Positions 23,715-34,460 of a stretch of 64,000 nucleotides of DNA are shown one piece after another (position 1 is the stretch's first letter; every line of letters begins with the position of its first letter). Below the pieces are notes generated by a model, which worked only from the letters and a program-made list of their open reading frames with translations, was not told the DNA's origin and did not search any database. A program made the position numbers and the translations under genes. Origin of the DNA: Viscum album (Eukaryota > Streptophyta > Magnoliopsida > Santalales > Viscaceae); contig OY728143.1 of NCBI GenBank assembly GCA_963277665.1, forward strand, positions 236,211,591-236,275,590, in the 5' to 3' direction.

Positions 23715-25543
23715 ATACAATTGATATATAATATAAAATATGTTGTAATAAATATTTTATAGTATATTTTAATTATATAAATGGTTTTACGACTAGCCTT
23801 CAAGGTGTTAATTGTACTTCAACACTCTTCTTCGTTGAATGAGATAAATCCACATATTCTAAATGATGATTTCATTTTTAGTAAAAAATGAGATGAAATA
23901 TAATTTATGATGTAGTATTCACTCAATAAAATAACATTATAGAAAATATAATATTTTGTAAATATCATTTCACTTTTTTGTATGGAGGTGTGTAGATCTA
24001 AAAAGTAGATAACTACTTGAAAACAATTATAAGAAAAATAAAAAGGTTTTGTCCTCTAGATTTTATCCTCTTGAGAACCTCCATAGGGAAAATGTTTTGG
24101 TCTTTTGTTGAGAATAAGGGGTCTCATAGGTTGGGGGGATTAGAAAATTAATTTGAAGCAATTGGACATGTCTCATGTATTGGAAGGTGTAAGGATAAGG
24201 GGTGGTATTTAATGTTGAGGAGAGCTATGTATTTTTATTTTATTAATTAGTTATATATTTTTTCACCAAATAATAACTAGTTTCAGTTCCATGAATAAAT
24301 ACATTTATTAGTGAATGACTATCCGATATTCTTCTGTTTACATCAGAAATAACTCATGTAATAGTTTATTTAACTTATAATGTATTTATACTGTAATTGC
24401 TTAATTTTAATATTCATCAAAAATTAAATTATTTTAGAAAAATATGAAAAGTTCACCCAATTAAATTTTATCCATGTTGAATTAAAAAAAGCAACTATAT
24501 TTTATGAAAATAAATTTTTAAATATGAGAAATGTAGTTTTTCTTAATGATCATAATTTATTCTAAAAATATGTATTTTTAATTTATAACTGATTTTTTAA
24601 CACTTTGAAAAATTAATAAAAATTTCGTACAATTAATTTATAATGTTAAGAAGAAATAGTAAATTTTTTAAGTCTATATTATGAAAATATATTTCTTTTT
24701 AAAAGATTTTATTCATAATAAATTATTAAATAAATATTTATGATTCCAAAATATACAAACACATAATTAATTGTTTTTAAAAAATTATTTTACAAATCAC
24801 ATGATACAAATACATGATATTTTTATTTATAAGATACAAAAATTTTATTCATACATTCATAGGTGAATATACTATTCAAATCCTAAATATAATTTTAATT
24901 TTAAGGAAGGATAGTTTTATTGAAATCTGGATGTTTGATTACTCATTGGAAAATATATAATTTCCCAAATATACCATAATTTTATCCTATAAATTTTTTG
25001 ATATTATTCACTAAAAAGTAAAGATTATTTTTTAGAAAAAAATTTATAAAATTTTCAACATTTAGTTTTAAAATAATTGTGGCATTAAAAGGTGAATACA
25101 CTACATTTAGAATAAAATAGCCTTTCTAAATGTAATTGTGGATTTATTATAATTTTATGCCTCTAAAAATATTTTGATTGAATATATAATATATAAATCT
25201 CAATTATATCTTTCAATAATATTTCATAATTAATTATTTTTATATAATATTTCATTTTTCTCATAAGAAAATAGTTTTTATAAAAATAATTATTTTTTTC
25301 AATTGGTATTAATTTTTAATTAATTGGAAAAAAATTATATAATTTTATAAACATGCATAGTCAATATTTAAATAATTTACTTAATCATATTTATTCCATT
25401 CCATTTACATTGTATACGATATACATATAATAATTAAATAATAATATATAATAATTTTTTTATGCTCGGTGTTTTGTGTAATTTATAATATCAATACAGA
25501 TAATTTTAAAAAAAATCATTTTATAATTTCATGGGGTGTTACA
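23715..25543 (-). repeat. 5' LTR of the gag-only element, second part
   Basis: Continues the LTR interrupted at 14810 and matches about 9010-10820 in the left copy. The block at about 24,045-24,150 ('ccctatagg..ggtct' context) aligns with 9,330-9,410. It ends GGGGTGTTACA at 25543, a well-kept gypsy LTR terminus. The first five bases are the copia target duplication. Confidence 0.75.
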
Positions 25544-27858
25544 TCATCAATGATTCACAAAAAGAGTTTCTTTCATCTAAAAAATACTGATACTAATACA
25601 CATGAATGAATGGAATTACATGCTTGAACAACATCGTATCGTTATGGAATGGATTCACTATATGTAATCCTTGAAGGTTAGATCGTATTCAATATCCATC
25701 CCATGAAAATAAATTTGTTGAAAAAAACTTTAAGTTATAAGAGTTATTATGAGTCATAAAATACATAAATGAACTAGATAATCTATTTGGGTAGTGCGGT
25801 CTATTATTACACAACACAAACGAGCACCGAAAAATTAAATAGTCAAAATAATTATGATGAAATATTCTTCTCATGAATAATAATCCAGTAACCATTATGA
25901 TGACATAAAACATGAAATACCTGATCTGTAATATAAATAATTATATTTATAATCACATCATCTCCATAAGAAATTTGTGGAATCGATGCAACATTCATTC
26001 ACTGAAAGATTAATATTAAAGTCATTGTAGTTCAATATAATGATTTATATAAAATTATATCTCTTATCCAAGCCATGTTCCAATTCACTTTTTATTATCA
26101 ATGTCTCCCATATTGTACATGAAATAAATCAATTTAAAAATTATATTAATATATATAATACTATGAAAATGACACTAATGGTTAGTTAAACACCCATAAA
26201 CATTGTGAACCATTAATGCACATATTCCACATATATTGAGGAGAAAGTATTGTTTTATATGATTGGTAATCATTACGTGGATTAAATGTAGTGATAGTAC
26301 ATAATGTGGATACAAAAGTATGGTATATAGTTCACTTTGATCACGATGTGCATAGATGACCAAAATTAGATATGATCATCGTTATTACTCCAAGGGGCCT
26401 AAAAATATACTCCATATTATTCCCTTTCATGTTTTCTACTGAGATATATTACTTAATTGTTAATAAATGGTTCAAAATCATTAAAAAATCCACCACATTA
26501 TATATATAATCTAATAACTTAATTCTCAAGTTAATCTCATTATAACATTGATATATGTTACACTAATATAATATAGAAGATAAAAATCATATTTTATAGA
26601 ATATATGACATGAAACAAAAATCATATAATTAAGTTTAACAACTCATGACATTATGATATATTTTATTTTAAAAAATCAATATCTTTGAAAGTTTGTTTT
26701 GTGAAAAAACAACGGTTTAAATGAAACACGATACACTAGTATAATATTTTACTTTAAACATGAAAATTATAACCTTTATGAAATTTTTGATTTTTTATAA
26801 ATAATTTAACTAATTTATTTTAATTATATAGATTAAACAGTAATAAAATGTATTAAATTTGTATCTACTGAAATGAAATAAAATAATAACCATTTAAAAG
26901 AAAATTTGGCATTTAAAAAAATTGTTTTCTATATAGATGATGATTCATGTTTTTCTCTAATAATAAAAACTAGTTTTTTATAAATTTTATAATTTTGATT
27001 ATAAAAAATTAAAATCATTTGTATTTCTTAATTTCAACACTAACATATGGGGAATTTTTTGGATTTTTTCTAATAAAAATATTTTTTTCACGAATAATAA
27101 AAAATTCAATTTTTTAAATAATAATTATTTATTTTTAATAAAATAATGATAGTTATTATTTTATTTTGATGTAAAATTATCATTTTTATTATTTAATTAT
27201 TGAAAATAAAATTAATTAAATATAATTCATATTTATATTATATTTTTTTATATTTTTTATGTCTTTGAAACATATTTTTTTATGATGTGTTTTTATATGT
27301 GTATATAGATTATCCTTTTCAAATATTTAATATATCTCCTTCTGAGGAATGAAGCCAAAGAGATTTAAATATTATGTATAGTAATATTAACTAATACTCA
27401 TAAAATTTGGATTAACTATCATATAATTAATGACATGATCATCAATTCCTAAAAATTCAATTTCATGAAAACTTGTTTTTTCCTCAGGCATATTGGTTTA
27501 AATTAAAATTATCATATACCTAATATGTTACTATAATATGAAAAAATGGATTCCAATTATTTTATAAAAATAATTTTTATCAAATAATATGGTCAAGTTA
27601 AATTTAGACCATAATTAACACATTACTGACTCAATATAATTTACCATGGTTAATGTTAAAACATATTTACTTAGGGTAAAACTAAAATGATTGTGGATAA
27701 AAATGACACAAAACCTTCCTAATTAATATTTTATGATAATTATTCAACCTTATATACTTATATATTTCAAAATGGTTAATTTTGGATCATTTTTAACTAA
27801 GCAAATGTTACAAGATTTCATTATTTTAATAAATTACAATTGTGTCCTCGCCATCAAT
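25544..27858. other. AT-rich stretch with no recognisable coding
   Basis: No gene or clear element. The right part (from about 26,700) probably includes the upstream end of the old gypsy LTR whose promoter module begins at 27,859, but I could not fix its start. Confidence 0.4.
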
Positions 27859-28650
27859 TATAAATGACTACCCCATCTCATCTTCTTTTCACACACAATA
27901 TCAATTGTTTCATAAAATAATTAACCAAATAACATTATTATTTATTTTACCATATCATAGTAGAATTTTATGATATTATATGTATCATATGGTTCCCCTT
28001 GGTGAAATCAAAATGAAGTTGTCTGAAGAAGATGCTACATTCTCAACAATGAATTTTAAATTAACTTTTTTTTCAAATTTTTTAAAGTATAGTTAAATTA
28101 TAATGAAATAATAACCTCATTATCTTCCATGTACTGATAATTATTTATCTCAATAACAATACAAAAATCCATCTTTTCCTCTTTTAATTAGGAAATGAAA
28201 TCATTTAATATGTGTACGAGGGACATCAGACTCGTGAACCGACATAATTTGTTTTCCAACACCGCATATAATAGATAAAAATATAAATATATATAATTAT
28301 ATATATGAAAATAATGATTTAATTTTATTTATTTTGTTATTATGTCATATATACCTACATTGTTTATTTTATGTATGGGATTTTATATCATAGTTTGTCT
28401 ATGAAGCGAAATATAACATCGCGATGTAATGTGATTCAATTTTCAGTAATTATTTTTTATGATGGAAAACATGGAAAAACATAATAAATAAATATTAAAT
28501 TTAATAAATTATATTTATTCATTAATATTTTTAAATAATAAAATACATTAATCATCACCCATAAATTATATTTTAATGGCTCTCACGCACACATATGAGG
28601 TGTAATCTTTATAAAGTGATGTGGTTCCTTCTCAATTGTCATTATTCAAT
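27859..28650 (+). repeat. old gypsy LTR module, copy 1
   Basis: TATAAAT (27859-27865, in CAATTATAAATGAC) is followed 319 bp later by a CCTCTTTT block and 353 bp later by GTGTACG. The copy near 48,624 has the same TATA context and a CCTCTT block at 323 bp. Three spaced units (about 28,212, 28,403 and 28,586) share a core with GTGAWGTGATTC and TTTTCCA. It reads as an LTR promoter region on the plus strand. Confidence 0.45.
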
Positions 28651-30509
28651 AATTATTGGAATATGTCTATAATGAAAAAACTTATATTTATAGTTTAAAT
28701 ACCTATATAAAGATTATCTAATTATATCCAATTTATATTATGTGAAAGTTACATGAAAAATACTAAAGAAAAAATATGGAAATTAACCCCTAAACAAATA
28801 GTGATAATGAATGATTATTATTGAATGGGTAAAAATTTGACTTATAATGAACAATAATTTTATTATAAATAATAAAATTACTAATGAAAATGTTAATAAC
28901 ATTTTAGAACCACTATAATATTAGTTAAATAGAACTAAACTAAATTCAATCATGATTTAATGGCATTAAAGCTCAATTTACATTTATTTAGTTATAAAAA
29001 TAATTCAATGATTAAATTTCACCAACAAAAAATTTGAAATAAATTTAAATTTTATTACATGTTACATAATATTTTAATAGTTTTAAAACACATTTTTTCA
29101 TAAAATAACATAATTTTTTTACTCCCACCTTAAGTGAATAAAACATTTTAATGGGTTTATGTCAAACATCCTCGATTTAGAGAAGTGTTCTTTTATGAAG
29201 ATACATTATTTTAAAAAATGGGTCTGATTTTTATTTACCTAATATGAATGGAATCTATCAATAATGCCATAATTTTGATTAAAAATTTATATAATTCATT
29301 CGTATTGATTTATTTTTCAAACCTAAAAAATTATTACTAGTTTATGTTTCAATCTCATTCATATCGAGATGGAATATTTTTTAATATCCATTTAAATAAG
29401 ATTGTTTGATAATTTACTAAAAAACATCTCCCATTATATTCTCCTATTTTTATTCAAGTAACTTTTGTTTACCAACCTTATATACTAATATTTATTTCCT
29501 TTTAAATAATTTCAATCACATTAATGTCTTTTGATACATGCAACCCCGGGTTTAAGGAAATAAATATACTCCCTTAAAATATTTTTTAATTATGACCCTT
29601 CAAACATAGATGCTATATTTATGCGTGAGAATATGAATAAATAAATTATTTTTAATATCATTTATTAATTTATAAACTATGATCTACATATATCTATTAA
29701 TTATAAATAATACATATATCATTGTAATGTAAAAAAAGAATTTTTTTAGAATACATCATTTTTCTTAATGGCAGTTTAGTTGAACATGGAATACTTAATT
29801 AAAATTTCATTTTTACTACATTAATAAAATTATTTTTAAAATTTTAATATTATTTTCTAAATAATTATAGAGAACTATATGATTGTTAATAGTTGAAATT
29901 TCTATGAAATGTTTCATTCTTAGTTGAATGGTGATGAATACTAATTTTATTATAAACATGTTTTCATAAAAAATATATATAATGGTAAATTATATTTATA
30001 TATTTTTAAAATTTAACATTATTAAATTTATATTATAATAAATATAAATTATTTAAGTGGAATAAATTTAATACTGAATTTTGATATTAAAACCATTTAT
30101 ACTTATGAAAAATATCACATTGAAACCCCCAATTTTCATTATGTAACCATTTATAATTTGAATTGGGACTTATTCTATTACATTAATTTAATTTTGAAAA
30201 ATTGATTCCATATTTATAATAAGAAAAATTTATATTATATAATACTTTAAAATTTAATTTTAGACATTATTATTTTTTAGTGTAGTAAAAATTTATAATT
30301 GTGATTAAAGTACAAACTTATATACTAGAGAGTTAAACCAAAAAGTGGAAATTCAAATTGAATAAGAACATGTCCAAAAGAATTTTTGGAAATTTATTTA
30401 CTTATAATCTATTTTTTTATTTAATGATACGTTTTAGATAAATTATTATTGATAAAAACATGGTAGTAGTTGATTCATTTGATAAATTCTATGTGTTCCC
30501 TTACTCCAA
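28651..30509. other. AT-rich stretch, no recognisable coding
   Basis: Between the first and second LTR modules. Nothing recognisable on either strand except the short integrase-like peptide that starts at 30,460. Confidence 0.4.
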
Positions 30510-30540
30510 CATAAAAAAGAACACCACTCAACCCCCCATT
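30460..30540 (+). pseudogene. possible gypsy integrase scrap
   Basis: An open frame starts M-V-V-V-D-S-F-D-K-F and continues F-P-Y-S-N-I-K-K-N-T-T. It resembles the gypsy integrase stretch that holds the first catalytic Asp (consensus-like V-V-V-D-R-F-S-K). No downstream integrase motif follows, so this may be coincidence. Confidence 0.2.
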
Positions 30541-31290
30541 TACATTTCGATATATTTTACCCTTTATAATAACATAAAAAATTTCTTCATTGATCAATAT
30601 AAAACATATTATTTTAATTATACTTATCTTAAATTTGTCTATATAATGAATAATTTTAAACTACATAAGGTTATCTAAAGAAGTGGTAGCATTCTTAATC
30701 AATAATTTTTCTTTTATTTCATCTTCAAATTCATTAATATTTTACTCTAATTTCTAATATAATAAAAAAATTCATCCCACATTGTATGGTGTTATTATTT
30801 TTATGTAATAACATATATACATATCGTATTGCATCACACTGTGAATCAATTCATCAGCCAGGTGTACGATGAAATATAACCATGGAAACCGATTAAAATC
30901 ATTTTCCATCAATATATTTCAGGATCGGATATAATGGTTTATTTCATGATTAGATATATTATTTATAATATATTAAAACATATATTGTTATAATATCACA
31001 TATTCCATCATATATTATATTCTTCTTAGAATAATATAATGTTGCTCGTGTGCATTGCTGACTACCACCATATGAAGGCATGTGATTCGTTTTTCACTTA
31101 TGAATTAAATGGAATGTAATAATGATAAATTTAATGGAAATATTTGATACATATGATGGATTTAAATATATGAAAATTAATATATCACACACATTCATTC
31201 CATTTTATTAGTTAAGAGGATGACATTATCTCTCATGTGTACGTATAACCTACCATCTTTGTGAAGTGAGGTGATTCATCTTCCATGATA
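30510..31290 (+). repeat. old gypsy LTR module, copy 2
   Basis: A TATA-like ATAAAAAA at 30511 is followed 352 bp later by GTGTACG (30862-30868), the same spacing as copy 1 (353 bp). Units near 31,044 and 31,227 repeat the GAAGTGATGTGATTC-TTTTCCA core at about 185-bp steps. It is diverged, and no terminus could be fixed. Confidence 0.4.
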
Positions 31291-32014
31291 AATATTTAAG
31301 AATGGTTCTGAAAATTAATATTCTGAGTAAACATTATTTTTATATCATAATTATATTTCTTAATATGATTTATTTATGTATTCTCTATATGATCATGAAT
31401 ATTCGTTACAATTAATGAATGATAATTCAAGCAATTAACACACAAAACTATCATGATATTCAAATATTATTAAAAAATATTTGGTAAACTTTTATAAGAG
31501 GATATCATATAATAAAATATATATGATTATTTTTCTAATATAAATAATTAATGTTCGTAAAAATATTATATATAATGTTAAACAATATTCAACCAAAGAA
31601 AATCAGGATGCACATTATTTCTTATCAATTTATATTCTTTTAGACATATTTCTTAATATGAATGAATTCAAATTTATGTGGTGAATATACATACTAAATA
31701 TTGATTATAAAAATAATAAATATTTGTTATGGATGGTTAATGTTTAATTTCTTTCATTATTCTTCATGAGAATCCAATTTATAAGTTTCCAATAAGGTAA
31801 TAAATTAGTTAACAATCTCAGTTTCATTTGTTATTATTTACATTCAACTGAAACAATCCTTTTTTATGATCAATTTAAATTATAAACCACACTTTTCTAA
31901 AATATAAATATTATAGTATGAGAGATATTTTTATTTCCTAAAAATAATACCATTTTTACTTATGGTGTATATATTTAATTTTATCTAATGATGTGGGAAA
32001 CATTTATTAATATG
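31291..32014. other. AT-rich stretch up to the second copia
   Basis: No coding. Probably the downstream part of old LTR copy 2. A 'gatgtgggaaa' patch at 31,990 has a counterpart near 49,808. Confidence 0.35.
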
Positions 32015-32957
32015 TATCATGTAGGATCGAAATAATGATGTAGATGCTCAATATACAAGAGGGGGGTGAATTGTATACTTTAAAATTTTCCTTAAACAAG
32101 GAAAGATCTAATTTTAACAAAGATAAACTAAGAAAATTCACAACACCTCTAACACCAATTGAAAGATTGGGACAAAGTATGAAGATACAAACTTCTAGTT
32201 TTATACACTTGCTTAAATCTAGAAAGTGATTCTGAAAAACCATTTCCAAAAATATGGATCCAGAAAATGAAACTTAATGGAAGTTTACAATATGAGATTA
32301 TACCAAACAGCGTATAGAATCTAACTAAATCAGAGTAAAAGTGTAAGGAAGTATAAGAAGATAATAATTTCCTTACAATACAAAATGCAGCGGGAAAACT
32401 TTTAACAAAAACATGTAACGAGATATAAATATTTTAACCCAAAGAGAATGGTATCCAATGACCTTGGATAAAGGTCCCTTGATTTATAATTTCAAGAATG
32501 TTTGTCTTACCCACACCCAGGTAAGCCCTCGATACGAAGATCGGAGTATCTGTCTTGCTATCCCCACAAGACCTCAACTTCAAGGTAGTTGGAACCTCTT
32601 TCTTCCTCAACAAGGAAGCCCTCGAACTTCATGGTAGTTGGAACCTCTATCTTCCTATCCCCGGAAGTCCTCAAATGTAATCACCAATAATCAGAGTCAC
32701 ACGAAGAAATCTGAACGAGCAGTTCAGTACGCAAAATACAAGATAAAATTATCTCTCTAGAAATCACCTTAACAGCGTGTGGTCTCTAGAGCGATCAACT
32801 TCGTGTCTTATTGATCACTTTAGAATGAGATTTTATTTATAGGATCGGTAGAAATGGTCCTCTCCCTCCTCCAACATTCATATTTTCCTTAAATATCGGA
32901 GGTACTTGTACACTTGTCACTAAACCAACGGTTAGTTAAAAACAGAAGGGATGAAAT

Positions 32958-33130
32958 CTTTTTATAACAAAACATGTGTAACTGAAAGCACGACATCATT
33001 TTATAAAAAACATGTGTAACTGAAAGCATGACATCGTTTTATAACAAAACATGTGTAACTGAAAGCAAGACATCATTTTATAAAAAAACATCTGTAACTG
33101 AAATAACGACATCGTTTTATAACAAACTTA
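32958..33130. repeat. 39-bp tandem array, four copies, in the 3' LTR
   Basis: Four units plus a partial one share AACATGTGTAACTGAAAGC and GACATCRTTTTATAA. The same array is in the other LTR at 43908-44085. Confidence 0.85.
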
Positions 33131-33254
33131 ACAAATCGAAGTGTAAGTAAAATGTTTAGAGTCTAACCTAAAATTATATTCGGAGTCTATATTACAAGGA
33201 TATTTGGATTCTGTTTATCAGAAGAATTCGGAGTCGAACTTCATAAAAGATTGT

Positions 33255-33712
33255 ATTCATAATTCGTAATCAGAATTTACAACCAGAATTTGTAATGAGA
33301 ATTTATCTAAGAATTCATAATGAGAATTCATTACAAAATTCATAATGATAATTTGTCGTCAGAATTCATTATTAGAATTCATCATATAATTTGTAATGAT
33401 AATTTGTCATCAGAATTCGTAATGATAATTCATCATTAGAATTCGTAATGAGAATTCCTCAGAGAATTCTTAATGAGAATTCATTACAGAATTCGTAATG
33501 AGAATTCATCACAGAATTCCTAATGATAATTCATCACAGAATTTGTAATGATAATTCATCACAGAATTCGTAATGAGAAATCATCATAGAATTCATAATG
33601 TGAATTCATCACAGAATTCGTAATGAGAATTCATCATAGAATTCATAATGAGTATTCTTCATTAAAATTTATAATGAGAATTCATTACAATATTCAGAAT
33701 TAGAATTCGGAT
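33255..33712. repeat. 25-bp tandem array, about 18 copies, in the 3' LTR
   Basis: Units of the form GAATTCGTAATGAGAATTC plus ATCACA, so each carries two GAATTC sites in inverted arrangement around GTAATGA. Copies differ at several positions. Present also at 44208-44635. Confidence 0.9.
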
Positions 33713-33962
33713 CCTGAAACAGAATTCTTCATATATAAGTATTATACAATTCCGAAAATATAGATATGAATCCGATTTTTATACTTGAGAAAAATATTGA
33801 TATGAACAATGAAAAGAAGATAGAGGTAAATTCCAAAAAAAGGAAATTTTCCATAGAGAAGTAAAACAGGGGTAGAAAGTTTTTTCTTAAATATAAGGTG
33901 TTTGTGATTTTCAAAACAAGAAGTAATGGAAAAGTCATAAGGAAAATCTTATTGACTCAACA

Positions 33963-34460
33963 ATATCCTCCTTTTTTGAAAGCACAAACATCCTTACGAA
34001 AAAGAATATAAGGACTTAGATTAAAATTTATAGACATTGAAATTAAAGGTTATCTCCCTTAGTTTATGGATGATAGTGAATACATCTAACTCCCCCTTAG
34101 GCTTTGGAACTCTAATAATTGTATTCGGGATTTCTGGAATGTGATTTTCATTACCATAGGAATGAAAAACTTCGTATCGAAAAACTCCCCCTTTGATAAG
34201 CTCCCCCTTACTTAGGGATAGTTCTTCTTTACTTAGAAATTTTTCTACTCCCTTTTAGATTCTTCTGTCTCCCCCTTTTGAGTAATTCTTCTTCCTTCTC
34301 CCCATTTGTGATTTTCAAAAATAATTGAGGGAATGGAAAATGAAATAAAGTACCTGAAATATTAGTACATGAAACAAACCAAAAGAAAAGTAACCAAAAT
34401 TTCATTACTATTGGAAAGAACTAGTACAAGGAAAAAAATACAACAAAATATCGAAGTGGA
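33963..34460 (-). other. Polypurine tract and 3' untranslated region of the second copia
   Basis: The purine tract next to the LTR reads AAAAAAGGAGGATAT on the minus strand (33963-33977). Further AAGGGGGAG-like tracts lie at 34089-34097, 34184-34194, 34200-34209 and 34268-34277. No coding seen. Confidence 0.7.

Larger units (their letters stand above)
7044..25543 (-). mobile_element. Gag-only (TR-GAG-like) gypsy-type LTR element, split by a nested copia
   Basis: Two long copies of the same sequence flank a short internal region. The left copy is 7044-10820 (3,777 bp). The right copy is 12847-14810 plus 23715-25543, about 3,790 bp once the nested copia and its duplicated target are removed. 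Matching landmarks run along both copies, for example 'aaacacctacattatccct' at about 7230 and 13028, and 'atcacatgga' at about 7492 and 13293. A purine tract next to the left copy puts the element on the minus strand, so the left copy is the 3' LTR. The right terminus reads GGGGTGTTACA, the complement of the common plant gypsy start TGTAACACCCC. The internal 2 kb shows a damaged gag zinc knuckle and no pol. Target duplications could not be confirmed. It is much decayed. Confidence 0.75.
32020..33962 (-). repeat. 3' LTR of the second copia
   Basis: In plus orientation it starts TGTAGGATCG and ends GACTCAACA, with TG/CA termini intact. A TATAAATA box on the minus strand is at 32834-32841. It contains two tandem arrays, 39-bp units (32958-33130) and 25-bp units (33255-33712). 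Confidence 0.9.

Noticed and set aside
30460..30678. Integrase gene from the peptide M-V-V-V-D-S-F
   Set aside because: Only about ten residues resemble gypsy integrase; no other integrase motif follows. Kept as a low-confidence scrap only.
33255..33712. CRISPR-like regular repeat
   Set aside because: Units are contiguous and diverged, with no unique spacers, and lie in an LTR of a plant retrotransposon.
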